Shown here: positions 1 to 12,139 of the stretch, in pieces | How the letters are laid out: each line of letters opens with the position of its first letter | How positions within the stretch are numbered: the stretch's first letter is position 1 | From: Macrolepiota albuminosa | Lineage: Eukaryota; Basidiomycota; Agaricomycetes; Agaricales; Agaricaceae | Assembly (NCBI GenBank): GCA_027475525.1 | Contig: JAMWFC010000114.1 | Coordinates: 124,001 to 188,000 of the forward strand | DNA: 64,000 bases | Reading direction: 5' to 3' | The notes under the pieces: model-generated | The model's input: only the letters and a program-made list of their open reading frames with translations | The model's database searches: none | What the model was told of the DNA's origin: nothing | Program-made: the position numbers and the translations under genes

Positions 1-848
1 CGTGAGACGTGGTAAGGAGTAGCTGAAGGCAGAGTGGAGGATGGTCGTGCGAGATGCGAGATGTGAGCCTGAACACTCCAGCATCATTTCCGTCATTTCG
101 TATGTTTTTACTTTTAGTCAATCAATCAAAACCTTGTTACTCGATTAGAGATTGTTGTGCCGTATCCGAGAAAGGTGGTGGCAGGCAGCTAATATGTAAA
201 GCCATATTCAAAGTTGGGCGCAGCAGATAGTCACATCCACGTAGCAGGCAGTGATGGCACTTGTTGTAACCGACGAATCATCTGTTACACCGTAAAGCTC
301 GTGCCATCATACTAAAGATATCCTTTTTGTGGGGATTTCCACCTCATTCTATTCCTGGAAAATTATATTTAAGACACTATGTATGTATCGAAGGATTCCG
401 GGTGATTAAGCTTTGCATACACTTTGTTGATTCATTTCACCGAGCCCTGGTTGGTCACGAAACTTGGTCTGATTTGAATTTTCTACACTTCAATAACTTT
501 CGATTGTCTATATAAAGTCCTGTTTGTAGATATGCTGTTTTATCTACTTCTTTTTCAGGACCTGGAGTGTAAGTGTGTTAAGTAGCTGAATGCAAATTTC
601 GCACCACAAACCGATTTCACATCGTGACCCATGATAGCATTATTCAAAATTAAAGCAACACCAGTGCGCACGATGATAAATGACCAGAGATAATAGTAAA
701 CAAAACAACGTGATAGCTGTAACTTCGGGTAGCTAGTACCCAAATAACCAAGAAGCTCCGAAGACAGTAAATTACACAATTCGATGCCAACGCACGTTGA
801 ACGAAAGTAGATTCCAGGAACAGTGTGTCCACAGGTCGGATGGTCACT
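1..848. other. no gene recognised (left edge)
   Basis: No convincing coding stretch, RNA gene or repeat is visible. The right part (about 600-848) lies just downstream of the minus-strand Smr gene and probably includes its 3' untranslated region. Short open frames here lack family resemblance and plausible splice structure. Confidence 0.5.
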
Positions 849-2839
849 TCACCGCTTTCCACGCACGACAAGACCACCATCCCAATTACCGACAAACCAA
901 TTGTCCTCAAGAAGTGCCTTCCTAATGGCAGGCTTGAGTACACTGACTTGATTGACGGAGTGCGATCCACGACCTGTAATGATTTTGAGTGGTTTGCCTG
1001 ACGCTATTGAGTCATTTTCTCGTCTCTACCCATGAAGAAGCATGCGCGTACACTGTGATGTAGGAAGAACTTGAAGTATATCTTTCACAATGATAGTCGC
1101 CTCATACGCCGTTGTTCCGTGCAAATCAACCGAATAGGGATCTTCTGACGCCGCTCTGTGAACAAGGACTGAAGTCCCTTCCTCAAAGCCTGAGGAGGAA
1201 GACCTACCTCCTGGATTCCACCATAGTACGGGCGGCATTCAACGCCTCCGTCCGCGCAAGCTCTTGGAATTCACGAGCCTTCATCGTGAATTTTCAGACA
1301 TCAATCATCAAAGGAAACAAAGAAGGAACATACCCGTTCCGCAAAATAAAAGGCAACTTCCCCGCCTCTCGTCTTAGAATTGCCCTTTTGCCACATCTTT
1401 GTCGCCTGTTTGAGTAGTTCATCCCTTTTTCGCATACTCTCTTCCATCCGCCTCCTATGGTCATTGAGCTCCCCGACATCGCCTTTACCACCCTTGCCCA
1501 AAGCGCTGCCTGTGCCCTTGGACTTACTTGCATAGGCAGGGATACTCGCTGCCAATGGGTGAGGACCCTTATTCGCGGGACGACGTTGAGGAACCGTCTG
1601 CCACTGAAAGGGATTGCATTTAGTCAAGGAAGAGGGAGGCGGCTTCGCGCTTGGGCGCGATTGAGGAGGCGATGGGATAGGGGGCGGGCTGGTAGGCAGA
1701 TTTGGGCGTCTAATTTCCGTTGTTTTGCGATCCTGAGGTGCGGAGTGATATACACCCATCTCTAGATATCCCGTGGAGTCGGAGTATAACTCCCTAAGAA
1801 GTTTCGTAAGATCCAAAGCGTCGTTTCCTCGTCCGCGGGTTGCCTGTAGTGAGATTTCTATGTCGGAGAGGATGCGTGTGTGAGTCTCGTCATCGAGACC
1901 ATCATATTCTGGCAACACGATGTCAAGCAAAGTGAAAAAGGTATCTTTGTATTCGCCAGAGGAAGCGCTGGGTTGACTACTGCATATAGATTTTAAGCAA
2001 GCATAGAGGGCGATATAGGGCGACGCATGTTCTGGGGAATGAAAATAAGATTGGAAGAATGATGGGGAGTGTGGAGGAAGTAGAGTGGCTAGATGGGATG
2101 ATATTGACGAAAGTTGCGTCCATGGGTCTGTTGCGGCCGGGGGCCGCGAGATGTCAGCGTTCGTGCGTTTCGGTGCATGTTGTCGCTGGCGAACATCGAC
2201 TATAGATATTGTTTTTCCCCGAGTATTCTTTCGTTTCTCCACTTTGTCCGGTCTCCTCTTTCGTTCGACCGTTTCCCAGCTGACTTCTCCTTCATAAAGT
2301 ACAGAGCCCAATTCCTGATCGTCTAATCCATCTAATCCTCGTTCTTCCATCTCACGGATGGAATCTGCGGTCAAAATATCCGCTACGATATCCCACATGT
2401 CGACATCCTCCACGGCTGTGGCATCGAGAGCTGAGCGTAATGTAGCATTCGATATATGTGGCAAAGCCGCCTGTAAGAAACCAAGTGGAGAACTGAAGGG
2501 TTGTTGTGAAGACTCAGATGAGTCAGAACTACTCGTAGCAGTGGTGCCTTGGCAGAATTCTGGTGTACTGCTAGTATCATCGGTATGGTCCGAGAGCTCG
2601 TTTGATTGTAATTCGTCCGCCTGTGATGAAAGTTCCCGCAGAGTTTTTCTGAACTCCTTGATTTGGGACGAAGATGGTGTAACCTTATTGCCTAAGGCAT
2701 CTGTCTCCAGGTCAGCCAACAAAGCCGCAAGGAGAGATGAGTCTAAAGGAGGACAAAATTCGCCCTACATTGAGGATTGATCAAAAATTTCCAACCTTAG
2801 ATGAGATCTTACCTGAAAAGTCTCAAAAAGCGAGCACAT
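849..2839 (-). CDS. DUF1771-Smr domain protein
   Basis: Smr-domain proteins are nucleic-acid-binding factors; eukaryotic members such as Cue2/N4BP2-type proteins act as RNA endonucleases in translation quality control, but the role of this one is inferred only. Exon 1 (2813-2839) encodes MCSLFETFQ and is followed by a 48-nt intron (2765-2812) and a long exon starting GEFCPPLDSSLLAALLADLE. The middle is Ser/Pro-rich and low complexity. The end of the long exon has a DUF1771 signature (REE-like RRMEESMRKRDELL, then GGEVAFYFAER). After further introns comes the Smr domain, with DLHGTT near 1110 and the conserved TGRGSHS near 960, ending GGLVVRGKR. An intron of about 50 nt near 1000-1050 (GTACGC..AATAG) joins the two Smr parts in frame. 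It is transcribed away from the DUF2015 gene, with 247 bp between the two starts. Confidence 0.85.
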
Positions 2840-3086
2840 TGTGGTGTCCGGAGTACGCGAATTGACTTGAAAAATATATGGTCTATCGCTGAGCAACAAT
2901 AAGAAACGATGATAAATGAGGTTGAAGGGACTCCACACGGCACTCACCGACTTGAATGAGATGGTGTCTTGCAACCACTGCTAGGGTAAAGGGGCCCGGG
3001 CAACCGTTGACAAGGCACAGCCACTAATCGTTCTGCATCACCAACTCGCAAAGGACCTTCCAATCACCTTCTTTCTACACGACATC

Positions 3087-3635
3087 ATGTTGTTCTACTA
3101 TTCTTTAGCAGCAGCATTACTCGCGCTCATGGTTGCATGTGAGATTACGTATCTTCGCAAGAACACTGGTAGAGCTGATAAAATCCCACAGTCTATCGCT
3201 ACCGTGCCACAATTCTACCACATATTCGTATATCAGAGCGAATGAGAACCGTGTTTCCAAGAATTAGCAATTATACCCCACTTGCAACATTTTCTGAACA
3301 AATTAACGCTGGAATGACTTCTTCTCAGTTTGATATCGAGGCGAATTTGCGGGATGGCGATTCGCGGTCTGGTTTGGACGAAAGAGGCACCCAGGAGGTC
3401 ATGGAAATCATGCGGCAGCAACGCGTTAAGTATGCCAATGTCTTGAATGTCTTCTATCCACATCCAATTATCGTTGAAGCTTTGACCAGGCTAGACTTAT
3501 TCGGCAGAATCGGATACTCTCTCAGAATGGAATCGATCCATCAGGTCAGCGCGAACGAGGCTTAAGCATTTTATACGTGTTGCTGATTTTGTCGAAGGGA
3601 TTCCCCTTGACTCTAAGGCCGTGACTCACCTCTGA
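3087..3635 (+). CDS. DUF2015 family fungal protein
   Basis: A small protein of a fungal family of unknown function. The ATG at 3087 opens a hydrophobic N-terminus (MLFYYSLAAALLALMVA) that looks like a membrane anchor or signal sequence. After a first intron of uncertain ends (somewhere in 3191-3261) comes the family core: AGMTSSQFDIEANL, then GDSRSGLDERGTQEVMEIM. Intron 3430-3479 (GTATGCC..GAAG) joins QQRV to NFDQARLIRQNRIL, and intron 3545-3597 joins GIDPSG to IPLDSKAVTHL before TGA at 3633-3635. The conserved 'GDSR.GLDERG' block and the short basic C-terminal part match the family order and length. The function is unknown, and the exact first splice is the only weak point. Confidence 0.78.
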
Positions 3636-4842
3636 ATTGATTTCTTCCGTTTGTCGCTTGATTGTATTTCTCTTGCTCGCCTCACCCGCTTTCATCCCTC
3701 TGGTGGAATTACTCTTCTATTCGTGCATCTGCTATATCTACGATCCTTTACAATTCCTATTGCTGTATCATTTGTATCTCTACTTTTGCTACATTGAACT
3801 CCTCTGAGAGGGTATCATGGCCGCCATAACGATGCTCCGTGTTTGGATTGTTTTAACCCTATTGGAACCAACAGGCCTTTTTTGTTTTCTATTGGACAAA
3901 AGCAAAATTCTCCTGCGATGGGATTATACCGGTCCCATACGCATCCACATCGTTCCAGCCGGTGTGACTCTCATGTGTTCCAGTACAAATCATGAAGTCG
4001 TAAATTCTCCAGTTCTGTGGCCCAAGAGTTTCTCATCTCGGTGAGTCATACTACAAAAAAACGAAGCTTCTCCGTCATTCCCTAGGGTTTGGAGTTTTTC
4101 AAATACTCTTACCAAGGGAACGACAAAGCCTTAAGGTTTTATTACGAACACCTTCAGCTTATCATGTTATCATGGCCACGTGAAGACTTGTCTTCGGGTC
4201 GACCCATATGGTGTACTCAGAAAATACTGTCTGGGTCATCATGGTATCAAAGAATTAATCCGACCGCGCCCCAGACAGAGAATGCGAGTAGCGTTTAATA
4301 CCATAGCCGGTCACGAGGAACAAATTAATTCGGAATACTTGTTTTGGTATGTCGTTTGCACAGTTTCATCGTTTTGAGCCGCGTGCCACACTATAATGCA
4401 TGTTCTTCTCCAGATATATCATCCGTGATCGAAGTCTTATGATTGGATGATTGTCCAAGCCGGGTGTATGATCAAGGGTGACGGCTATATGAGTTTCCTG
4501 CTCTTCCTATCGTTCTGTTGAAGGATCATCTGTTCCATTACCGTGAAGGTTCAAGCCCTGGCCCTCCTGTGTCCCCCTGAATTGTAATCTAAGGAGTGTA
4601 TGACTAGGACATCCTTTTCCTTTCGCGGGAACAATTCAGCTGTCAATCCACTTCCGCATCACATTCAGTCCGCTGTTTGTAACATGAGTTTGGATCTTCT
4701 TATGTGGAAATGAGTCTTAGGTGGTACAAATGTCATAACGCCTTTTCGGTGCAATCGCGGAACGTCAACATTTTAAAAGAGAAGCTCATCTCAATGGTTT
4801 TCGTCAACTCTTCAAGTCGCCCTCCTTGAGTTACAGTCTACA
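3636..4842. other. intergenic; possible faint coding remnant
   Basis: About 1.2 kb without a gene I can support. A stretch at about 4180-4330 (+) reads LRVDPYGVLRKYCLGHHG in one frame and has protein-like composition, but I recognise no family, and neighbouring frames do not extend it through credible introns. It could be a decayed gene or chance. Confidence 0.35.
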
Positions 4843-7179
4843 ATGGCCTTCCTCAAGCAATTCAAAGCGTATCTAGCAGGATATGTCATCCTTTCTGCGG
4901 CTTTTTTACATATTCGGGCGTTTGATAACACTCGAAGCGATAACGTACGTGATATTTAGCAGACAGTCTACTTGTATGCTCATTATATTTCAGTTGGCAG
5001 TGTACGATTCTTCACATTTTCAAAATTCTACTACTTGACTGAGGTCTACAGTTACTGGGGTCAAAACTCCTATGGAGCAACCAATAGCCGTGATGCGTCC
5101 AACTGGCAACAGAATTTGACATACTATTGCCAGGTAGGACGGATCATTTCGACCGTTTGCATGCATTGACATTCAATACGAAGGACGATACCATTAACGT
5201 CTTCCCCATCGCTTTCCTGAACGTTTTCTTTTCAATAGGTGGCCTCCCAGAAATCAATTTGTCCAGCGTCAGCCTTCTTCTTTATTCACTATCTTTCAAT
5301 CAATTAACTTCTACCTGACAGACTTGTAACCCCACAGACTCTGCTGTCTTTCCTGGGACCAATCTCGCCAACTGTCAATTCCTCGCTGCTGATATTCAAG
5401 CCTGCCAAGCCAAGGGTAAGATCATCACTCTCAGCCTTGGAGGTGCAACCGGTGCTGCCTCCTTCACCTCCGACGCGCAGGCTCAGGCTTTCGCTGATAC
5501 TGTATGGAACCTGTTCCTTGGTGGATCGAGTTCTACTCGGCCTTTTGGAGCTGCAGTGCTTGATGGGTATGATTCTATGTCTTATCTCTCGGCTCTCTTG
5601 ATCGAATCTGTACCAGGATTGACCTCGACATTGAAGGCGGTGGAACTAGTTATTACCCCTCTTTTGTTTCAAGGGTCCGATCGCATGCTAGTGGAGCCAG
5701 CAAAAAGTAGGTTATGGTGCGCACAAACGCTTTATTTGTCTGACCTTGGAAATAGATACTATGTTACCGCCGCTCCTCAGTGTGTGTACCCCGATGCGTA
5801 CCTCGGCACAGTGCTGAATTCAGTTGCTTTGGATGCCGTATATGTACAAGTAAGTCTTTGTCTTCCACCTCCTCGCTCTTCTGAAAGCTTCCTCGTCCAG
5901 TGTGAGTACAGAGTTTTAGAGCGATTAACACATTTTCTGACCGAACCGTTCCTTGGTCGCCTATCGCAAGTGTAAGTTACCTTCAGTTCCTTTGAATCTG
6001 ACTGACGAATGATTCGCATACCGCTTCTAGTGTAAGTTTTCAACATGAATCATGACATCACATTCTGAGATACAAATAGTACAATAACTACTGCGGCCTT
6101 CAGAACTACAACAATTCTAACGTAAGACTCTTTCTAAGTTCTCGTAGAGATCCTGCACGAATACTTAATACCATGATAGGCTTGGACTTTCGATTCATGG
6201 TCTGTGGCACTATTGTAAAGCGAAAACGCACCCTTACCTGCTGATTTCATAAGGGACAACTGGGCCAAAAGTGTTTCCGTCAACAAAAACGTCAAGGTCT
6301 ACATTGGTGCTCCTGCTGCCTCGACCGCTGCAGGATCTGGTTACGTAGATGCTGCTACCCTTGGCTCGATTGCTAAAGCAACGCGCAAAGCATATTCCTC
6401 TTTTGGTGGTATCATGCTCTGGGATGCATCTCAAGCATATGGTGCGTTGTAATTGTTTTCTGATCGTACTGCTGTAATCGCTTTATCTTGCAATGACAGC
6501 CAACGATCGCTTCGACTCAGCAGTCAAGAAAGCGATGGGATCGGGAACTGGAGTGGAGCCTTCTACGACTACGCGTACTACTACCCATTCAACGTCTACT
6601 ACCCATTCAACGTCTACTACCCATTCAACGTCTACTACCCATTCAACGTCTACTACCAATTCAACGTCTACTACCCATTCAACGTCTACTAAACCCACAA
6701 CAACTACATCAACATCTCACACTGCTACCACTACAGTTGGAACAAAGAGCTGCACCAATGTGGCTGCTTGGGCTTCAAATCTTGTGGTCAGTGGTGATAT
6801 AACCCTTGCACGCATGCGCCTGATACCCAATTACCCCCCTTAGTATGTAAAAGGTCAAACTGTCACGTATCAGTACGATAATTTGTCAGAGCGTCAAGAC
6901 GAAAGCTAACGCTTCTTCAGAGGTCATCTTTGGACTGCCCAGTGGTGGACGTATGGCGATACTCCGGGTGGTGCGTCTGACATGCTGAACTAAAGAAAAA
7001 TCGAGAATTTGACCATGTTGGTAGGATCGGCTGGCGTTTGGATTGATAACGGAGCCTGTGTCTCAAAGCGTGCAGCAACTGCTGCCGTTGCTGGGTCTGC
7101 TCCTATGACAACTTATCAAGCAATGGCGGCTTCTGCATCGCCAATCAGAGCTCGATCGTCACGATTCTTCAAAGACTAA
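4843..7179 (+). CDS. secreted GH18 chitinase (class III) with C-terminal chitin-binding module
   Basis: Endochitinase that cleaves beta-1,4-GlcNAc polymers outside the cell or in the wall. The ATG at 4843 begins a hydrophobic leader. Exons then give NLAVYWGQNSYGATN, with intron GTACGATTC..TCTACAG inside AV|Y, then SLGGATGAASF. The catalytic DxxDxDxE motif is LDG|IDLDIEGG, split by an intron near 5567-5617, and the family blocks YYVTAAPQCVYPDAYLG and SFGGIMLWDASQAY follow. Next is a Thr/Ser-rich linker with six 18-bp repeats (TTHSTS), then a short CBM5/12-like module (CTNVAAWASN.., GHLWTAQWWTYGDTPGG, GVWIDNGAC) and a basic-hydroxy tail ending at TAA 7177-7179. At least eight small introns are implied. 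The catalytic Glu is present, so it is probably active. Likely roles are hyphal wall remodelling, autolysis or nutrition. Confidence 0.9.
6580..6687 (+). repeat. 18-bp coding minisatellite in chitinase linker
   Basis: Six tandem copies of an 18-bp unit (ACTACCCATTCAACGTCT), each encoding TTHSTS. The fifth copy has C to A, giving N instead of H. The unit is a multiple of three, so copy-number change would only lengthen or shorten the Ser/Thr linker between the catalytic and chitin-binding modules. Such linkers are usually O-glycosylated. Confidence 0.95.
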
Positions 7180-8254
7180 ATCTAAAGACTGCGGGAGAAT
7201 CAATGTTCGAATAATATGTACTAGTAATCTCTCGATTTTCTCATGAAAATATAAACATGAATTTCATCCGTTATTACCGCGTCGATTCAAGCCACCAAGA
7301 TCCCGTCTGCTCAACTTTTGATGTTTTCGCGGATGCAGATCACTCCGCAGTTTGAACTCGACTTTCTCAACTACATTGAGACTTGCTACATTTCCCTATA
7401 ACACCGAAGTCTGGAGATCATGAGCATGAGCACTGAGATCTACAAGAAATATGTTCGAACCATCCTCCTTCATCTCCCGGAACTTGCGAACGGAGCCATT
7501 TTCACGGGTCCTTCAGACTTCATTGAATCCTCTAAATGACGGATAATCTTCTCATTCTTGAATCAGTTCTGAGAGCCAAGCAAGGCCGTGCTCAGGATAG
7601 TGTGGTAATAGTGGACCCGTCATACAGGTGGAGATTCTAGAATTATTGAGGCAGCAGTTACGACGATGAGATCCCTGCCAGATAGAGGATACGCAAAGAA
7701 CGGCTCACCAGTTGACTCATCGATCTCCAAGGGAAGGAGTTGTTTTCATTTCGCGATTAATTCGTTCGAGGCAACAATGTATTGTGATGGGTCGAGTTAC
7801 AATGCGTAAGAATCTTACTCTATCAACGTTCATTTCAGAAACGAAGATGATTGTGAGCTCCTTTCCGGAGACTTGGGACTCACAGAGTAACAAGTCAAAC
7901 GTTTGTCGGTTCTTTCTCGATCTAGAAAAGTAAAAGGCCGTAAAGATTGTTTCAAGCAGAGGCAAATCGTTGCATTGCGCCACGAGATATACAGACCTGT
8001 AGTTACTCACCTTAATAGTAGTTGGTTGTAGGTGCAAGAGGGTGAAGCATAGTCCAATAGAAAGCTATATGTACCATGATAATTGCCGTATCCCTGCATA
8101 ATTTACAGACATCTTGTCCCCTGTATGATCTTGGGTGTCTACTGGTCGAGGTCGTCTCTGTGAAGGAGTAGAGGCAAGATCGGGCATCAGTATTTATTGT
8201 AGAGCCGTATCCAGATAACCTAAATAGCAGTTCGAGTCCTCAGTAGATGATTAA
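7180..8254. other. intergenic, nothing recognised
   Basis: The chitinase 3' flank followed by about 1 kb with short open frames on both strands but no family match, no credible splice-joined protein and no repeat. Confidence 0.5.
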
Positions 8255-10098
8255 ATGGCAGTTAACAACTATTCTATTCGTACTCTGAGAGACTATGTAC
8301 TGCTATCAGACACAGAACGGAAAACGATATCAGAGTTATTACATACCTCCCGATGGCGGTAAACAATTAAGGAGGTTAATGCGCATACAGCGACACAGCA
8401 ACGATGAGAACCTGACTATGCGGGGATTAAGATGGAATCCTATAACATTTATCAATAACCTAGCTATGCAGGGCGAACTAAATTGGGATTCGAAAGCACG
8501 TTTATGGTCAAAAGAAAATGATCAACAAGTCTAAATACAAATACCACTGACTTCAGTGGATTATGTCCGACAGTTTAAACTTGCACTGCTTAATGGTGGA
8601 CCACAATGATTCCTCAGAGGAGTATTCAGAGAAAAAGGTAAAGGAAAACGGAAAAGTGAATATCTTTTCTTCATCCTGACTTTTATCGACTGGTGACGCA
8701 TTAACAGACTCGTCGAAAACGACGCAAACTTACTTTCAATTTTGAGGAATTGGATGAAGAATATATGGATGGATACTCGCGATGTTCATTTTTTGACGAG
8801 TTAGGTAATGGTGACCCATCAGTCCAATCATTTCAGGACATAATCGACGGCTTACTTCCGGATCTTCTGCAAACGCGTTTGAATCTACAAAGAGGGGTGA
8901 CAGAACTCAGTCATACGGTGAGGAACAATCTCATTCTAATAAAGATTTTACAAATTAAGATCAAACAGGGGAAAAGCCTACGCCCCCCAACAAGGGCTGA
9001 AGTCTCGTTTCTCATCAGTAGCTTTGCAAACCCAAGTGAATATAGATCTATCACCAAGGAGATAGTGGAACGGAAACTTAAATTGGATCGAGTACGTATT
9101 GATTCGCGCCATAAGGTTGCAGAACGGATATATCAAGAGTTGTAGGAGAGGCGTCGAGCTGGAGTCACGAACCCTGAAGTGAAGACAGCGGACTCGGTCA
9201 CACCTCTTCCCGCATCTCGAGCATTCATTTCCCCAAATTCTCATGTCATTGAAAACCTTTATGCTATCCGGACAACTCCATTCGCCTGCTCGTTTTTATC
9301 ACGCCTGTACTGTTCCAAGGCGACCCTTCCGTCTTCAGTCATTGCAATAGATTGGGAAATAATCACTCCCTGGATGAATCTTATGTCCGATATCCGAAAT
9401 CATTATGTATTTTCTCAGTGAGTCCTTTTTCAAAACTGAGTAACCAATCGCTTCCATAACAGTTTATCTATAAGCCCAGAAGAGGAACAGCCTATTGAAA
9501 CTTTAGCCCCGATCATCTATACCCCGCTTGAAGAATCACACCTTCAAGAAGTCCATAAATTGTTGGAACGAGTCTTCTGGAAAGGGATCAACGGTATGGA
9601 GGAGCTTCTACTGTCGATAGTCACAAGGGACCGAGATTTTTTCAAAACAGTTACTGATTCTCTTGATCATTCCCCCGAACGTTGTACAATTGTTGCATCT
9701 TACAAACGACTGGTTGTTGGTGTAGCAATTCTCAGCTCCCCGCGCGAGACGTACATTACATATTTGGCCGTCAGAGCTGGCTGGGACAATGTCGGAATAG
9801 CAAGGTACGCGCGGAATTCACCCGATATACTGTATTACTGACTGACTTAGATCCATGCTCTATCATCTTATCGCGTTGAATCCTAGAAAAGATATTACCC
9901 TTCATGTCTCCGTTAACAATTCAGCAATGGTACATCTTTTGAATATATTTTTCCTTGCCTGATTTTCTGCCATAGCTTCTATACAATCAATTCGGTTTTA
10001 AAGCAGAAGAGTTTGTGGCTGGATTTTATGAGCAATACCTGGATCCAAATTCTCGAGCATCTAAAAATGCATTCAGGCTGCGGTTACGACAACAATGA
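8255..10098 (+). CDS. GNAT acetyltransferase, KAT14/CSRP2BP-like
   Basis: Predicted protein N-acetyltransferase using acetyl-CoA. The GNAT fold is at the C-terminus: THR/PLEESHLQEVHKLLERVF, CTIVASYKRLVVGVAILS, then motif A TYLAVRAGWDNVGIARSML, LNPRKDITLHVS, and NNSAMLLYNQFGFKAEEF. The N-terminal part starts MAVNNYSIRTLRDYVLLSDTE and continues GLRWNPITFINNLAMQGEL, resembling the non-catalytic region of fungal KAT14-like proteins (a subunit of the ADA2A-containing HAT complex in animals). Introns include 8359-8398 (short), 9092-9145 (GTACGT..GTAG, which removes an in-frame TAG at 9143) and one after 9415. The stop is TGA 10096-10098. GNAT membership is secure; the KAT14 assignment is inference from layout. 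Confidence 0.72.
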
Positions 10099-10790
10099 TA
10101 ATCCCTCGCTATCGCATTCAAACAGTTTTATCCTCCCTATTCTAGGCTTTTACGCGAGCGTTTTCTCTCGCCATGCTGTTGGTCAACTTAGGCCCCGAGG
10201 ATGAGAACACCTGCAATTCATCCTAACCTTCATTGGATTGGCTTGTATGTGTTGAGTGCTCCTTAATTCCGGCCTTTCCTGCCCATGGTGGATGCAACCT
10301 TCGACAGATGTTGGACCACACTTTGAGTATGATGTAATTCCTCAAGAACAATTACGCTTATGCTTCACCACGCACTGCGGCGCTTACCCTCGCGGATCGA
10401 CGGCACATTTCAGCCCACTTTCTATCCGTGTATTACTTGGACGAGCAACATAGATTGTTCTCAGGCCGTGTCGTGAATAATTTAGTGTTTCTCCCGCCAC
10501 TGGCAGAGTTCGTCTTCCAGCGCACTTAAAGTCACATTGTCGCGGCGATATATTTTTGAGCTGTGCATGAAACAAGAAGGTAAAGTAAAACGTTACTAAC
10601 TATTAATTCTGATGGTGGCGATAGTATCATATACCAAGAAACAGTGCTGCTGAGCGTGTTGATGTTGTTTCTGAGTAGTGAACAAGAAGAGAAGCTTTGA
10701 TTTTACTTTTCTAAGGGACGTTTCCGTAGCGTCTGAACTGATGCCCCGTTGTTCATGACACTTGAAGCCTTCCTCTTAGCGAGCCCACTG
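10099..10790. other. intergenic, nothing recognised
   Basis: About 0.7 kb between convergent genes. No coding, RNA or repeat feature is seen beyond likely 3' untranslated sequence from both sides. Confidence 0.5.
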
Positions 10791-11750
10791 CTATATTTTT
10801 GTGCTATAATGACAGCGCCTGGTGTACTTCTGACCAGGATGTTTTTCACCGGCCCTATCTGGTCTAGCCACTTCGAGGACTGCATTTCCCAGCTGACGTT
10901 CAAGGCCCATTTCTCGATGTTTAAGAACTTCTCGCTTAACGATCTCTGCCGCTGATACTTCTGCGTCGTAGAACCATTCGCTTCCGAACCTTCCTCCATC
11001 TGTGGACATCACACTGACAGATTTCCTCCCAACACAACGCTTTTTGAGCACCCGAATGTCCTCTTCCGCAGGTGGACAACTTCCTAGGACCATCGGCGAT
11101 TTCGGTGACTTAAGGTGAATGAAGGACGATCTCATTTCGTTGATCTTCCCGAGAGCCAGAGCGGAGTACGTGCGGGGTCGGATTCCAGGTCGGCGGGGGC
11201 TTACAGGGGTATCAGTTTTAAAGTGAACAGGGCCGTCCTGTTTCTTCCTTCCTTGCTCCTCTTTCGTTTGCTTCTTCGCTTCCGCTGCTGCGATTGTCTC
11301 TGAAAGAGGTCTGTACTCATTCTGCGAGCGTTCCAGTACATCTTCAACCTTCTGCTTCCAATCGTCAATCTGGTAGAGTTTGTGAAGCATGAACCTGAAA
11401 GTGAATATGTACTTCTTCTCGAGGGGAAATTTTGCGACTGATTTCGCGTCCGAATCGCATAAATCGATGCCGTAAGAGTTGCAGGGAGTTGTCGAAATCG
11501 TATGACTGCGCTTGCGCCCAGTCGTCTTGTCCTTACGCGCATCAGTAATATGTACGCGAGTGTTCACCAGGTTTTCGAGGCTGTTTACGATGGGAACAAG
11601 GTCGGCGGGAAGGGGTACAGAGCCCATTTTGTCAATGCTGGCATCATTATATTCATTGATATGGGTTCGAGGACGGGATTTATATGCAGCAAGGCGCTCG
11701 AAGAAGTTCAGGAGCCTCGCAAACTCTGCAGTTTTGGATTCAGAAGCCAT
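10791..11750 (-). CDS. uncharacterised protein, Lys/Arg-rich with predicted coiled coil
   Basis: A true ATG at 11750 opens a 319-codon frame. I do not recognise the family. The N-terminal half has an ordered look (FARLLNFFERLAAYKS, LVPIVNSLENLVNTRVHI, then KKYIFTFRFMLHKLYQIDDW). A charged, helix-prone stretch follows (ETIAAAEAKKQTKEEQGRKK), and then a Pro/Ser/Arg-rich tail. The last 30 or so codons are basic and unlike the rest, so the real 3' end may be spliced into a different frame near 10,790-10,900, where another open frame overlaps. No signal peptide or membrane segment is seen. It could be a lineage-specific nuclear protein, but that is a guess. Confidence 0.5.
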   Translation of the reverse strand: MASESKTAEFARLLNFFERLAAYKSRPRTHINEYNDASIDKMGSVPLPADLVPIVNSLENLVNTRVHITDARKDKTTGRKRSHTISTTPCNSYGIDLCDSDAKSVAKFPLEKKYIFTFRFMLHKLYQIDDWKQKVEDVLERSQNEYRPLSETIAAAEAKKQTKEEQGRKKQDGPVHFKTDTPVSPRRPGIRPRTYSALALGKINEMRSSFIHLKSPKSPMVLGSCPPAEEDIRVLKKRCVGRKSVSVMSTDGGRFGSEWFYDAEVSAAEIVKREVLKHREMGLERQLGNAVLEVARPDRAGEKHPGQKYTRRCHYSTKI

Positions 11751-12139
11751 AACGAACCTCCTGGGCAGTTTGGACAGGAATGGAGACGCCTAAATCTCGT
11801 CGTCAATAAGCTTTTGGACAATAGCCCAATGGTTAAGGGCTGGTTACATTGATAATATGTATAATATGTAGCGATGACCACTTAGCCAATATCCTTGCGA
11901 TCACGGGTGTGCCACTTTGAAAACCATTGTCTCAAAGTGGCCACTGGACTTGACTGTTACGGGAATCCTTACATCGTTTATAAACAATGTCAACGATCTG
12001 AACTAGTTTTGGTATTAGGTTGATCGTACACTTCCACAACAGACTAGTTAAATGTGATAGTGACAGCATACTAACATCAACTTTCAACGATACAGATAAT
12101 CCTGGTCGTGAAGGTTTGAAGCACCCATTTCGAGTCGTC

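Noticed and set aside
4089..4377. Gene between the DUF2015 and chitinase genes
   Set aside because: Protein-like words appear in two overlapping frames but no family or consistent splice structure could be built.
9143..9145. In-frame TAG in the acetyltransferase gene as evidence for a pseudogene
   Set aside because: A canonical 54-nt intron (9092-9145, GTACGT..GTAG) removes it and keeps the frame, so no defect is needed.
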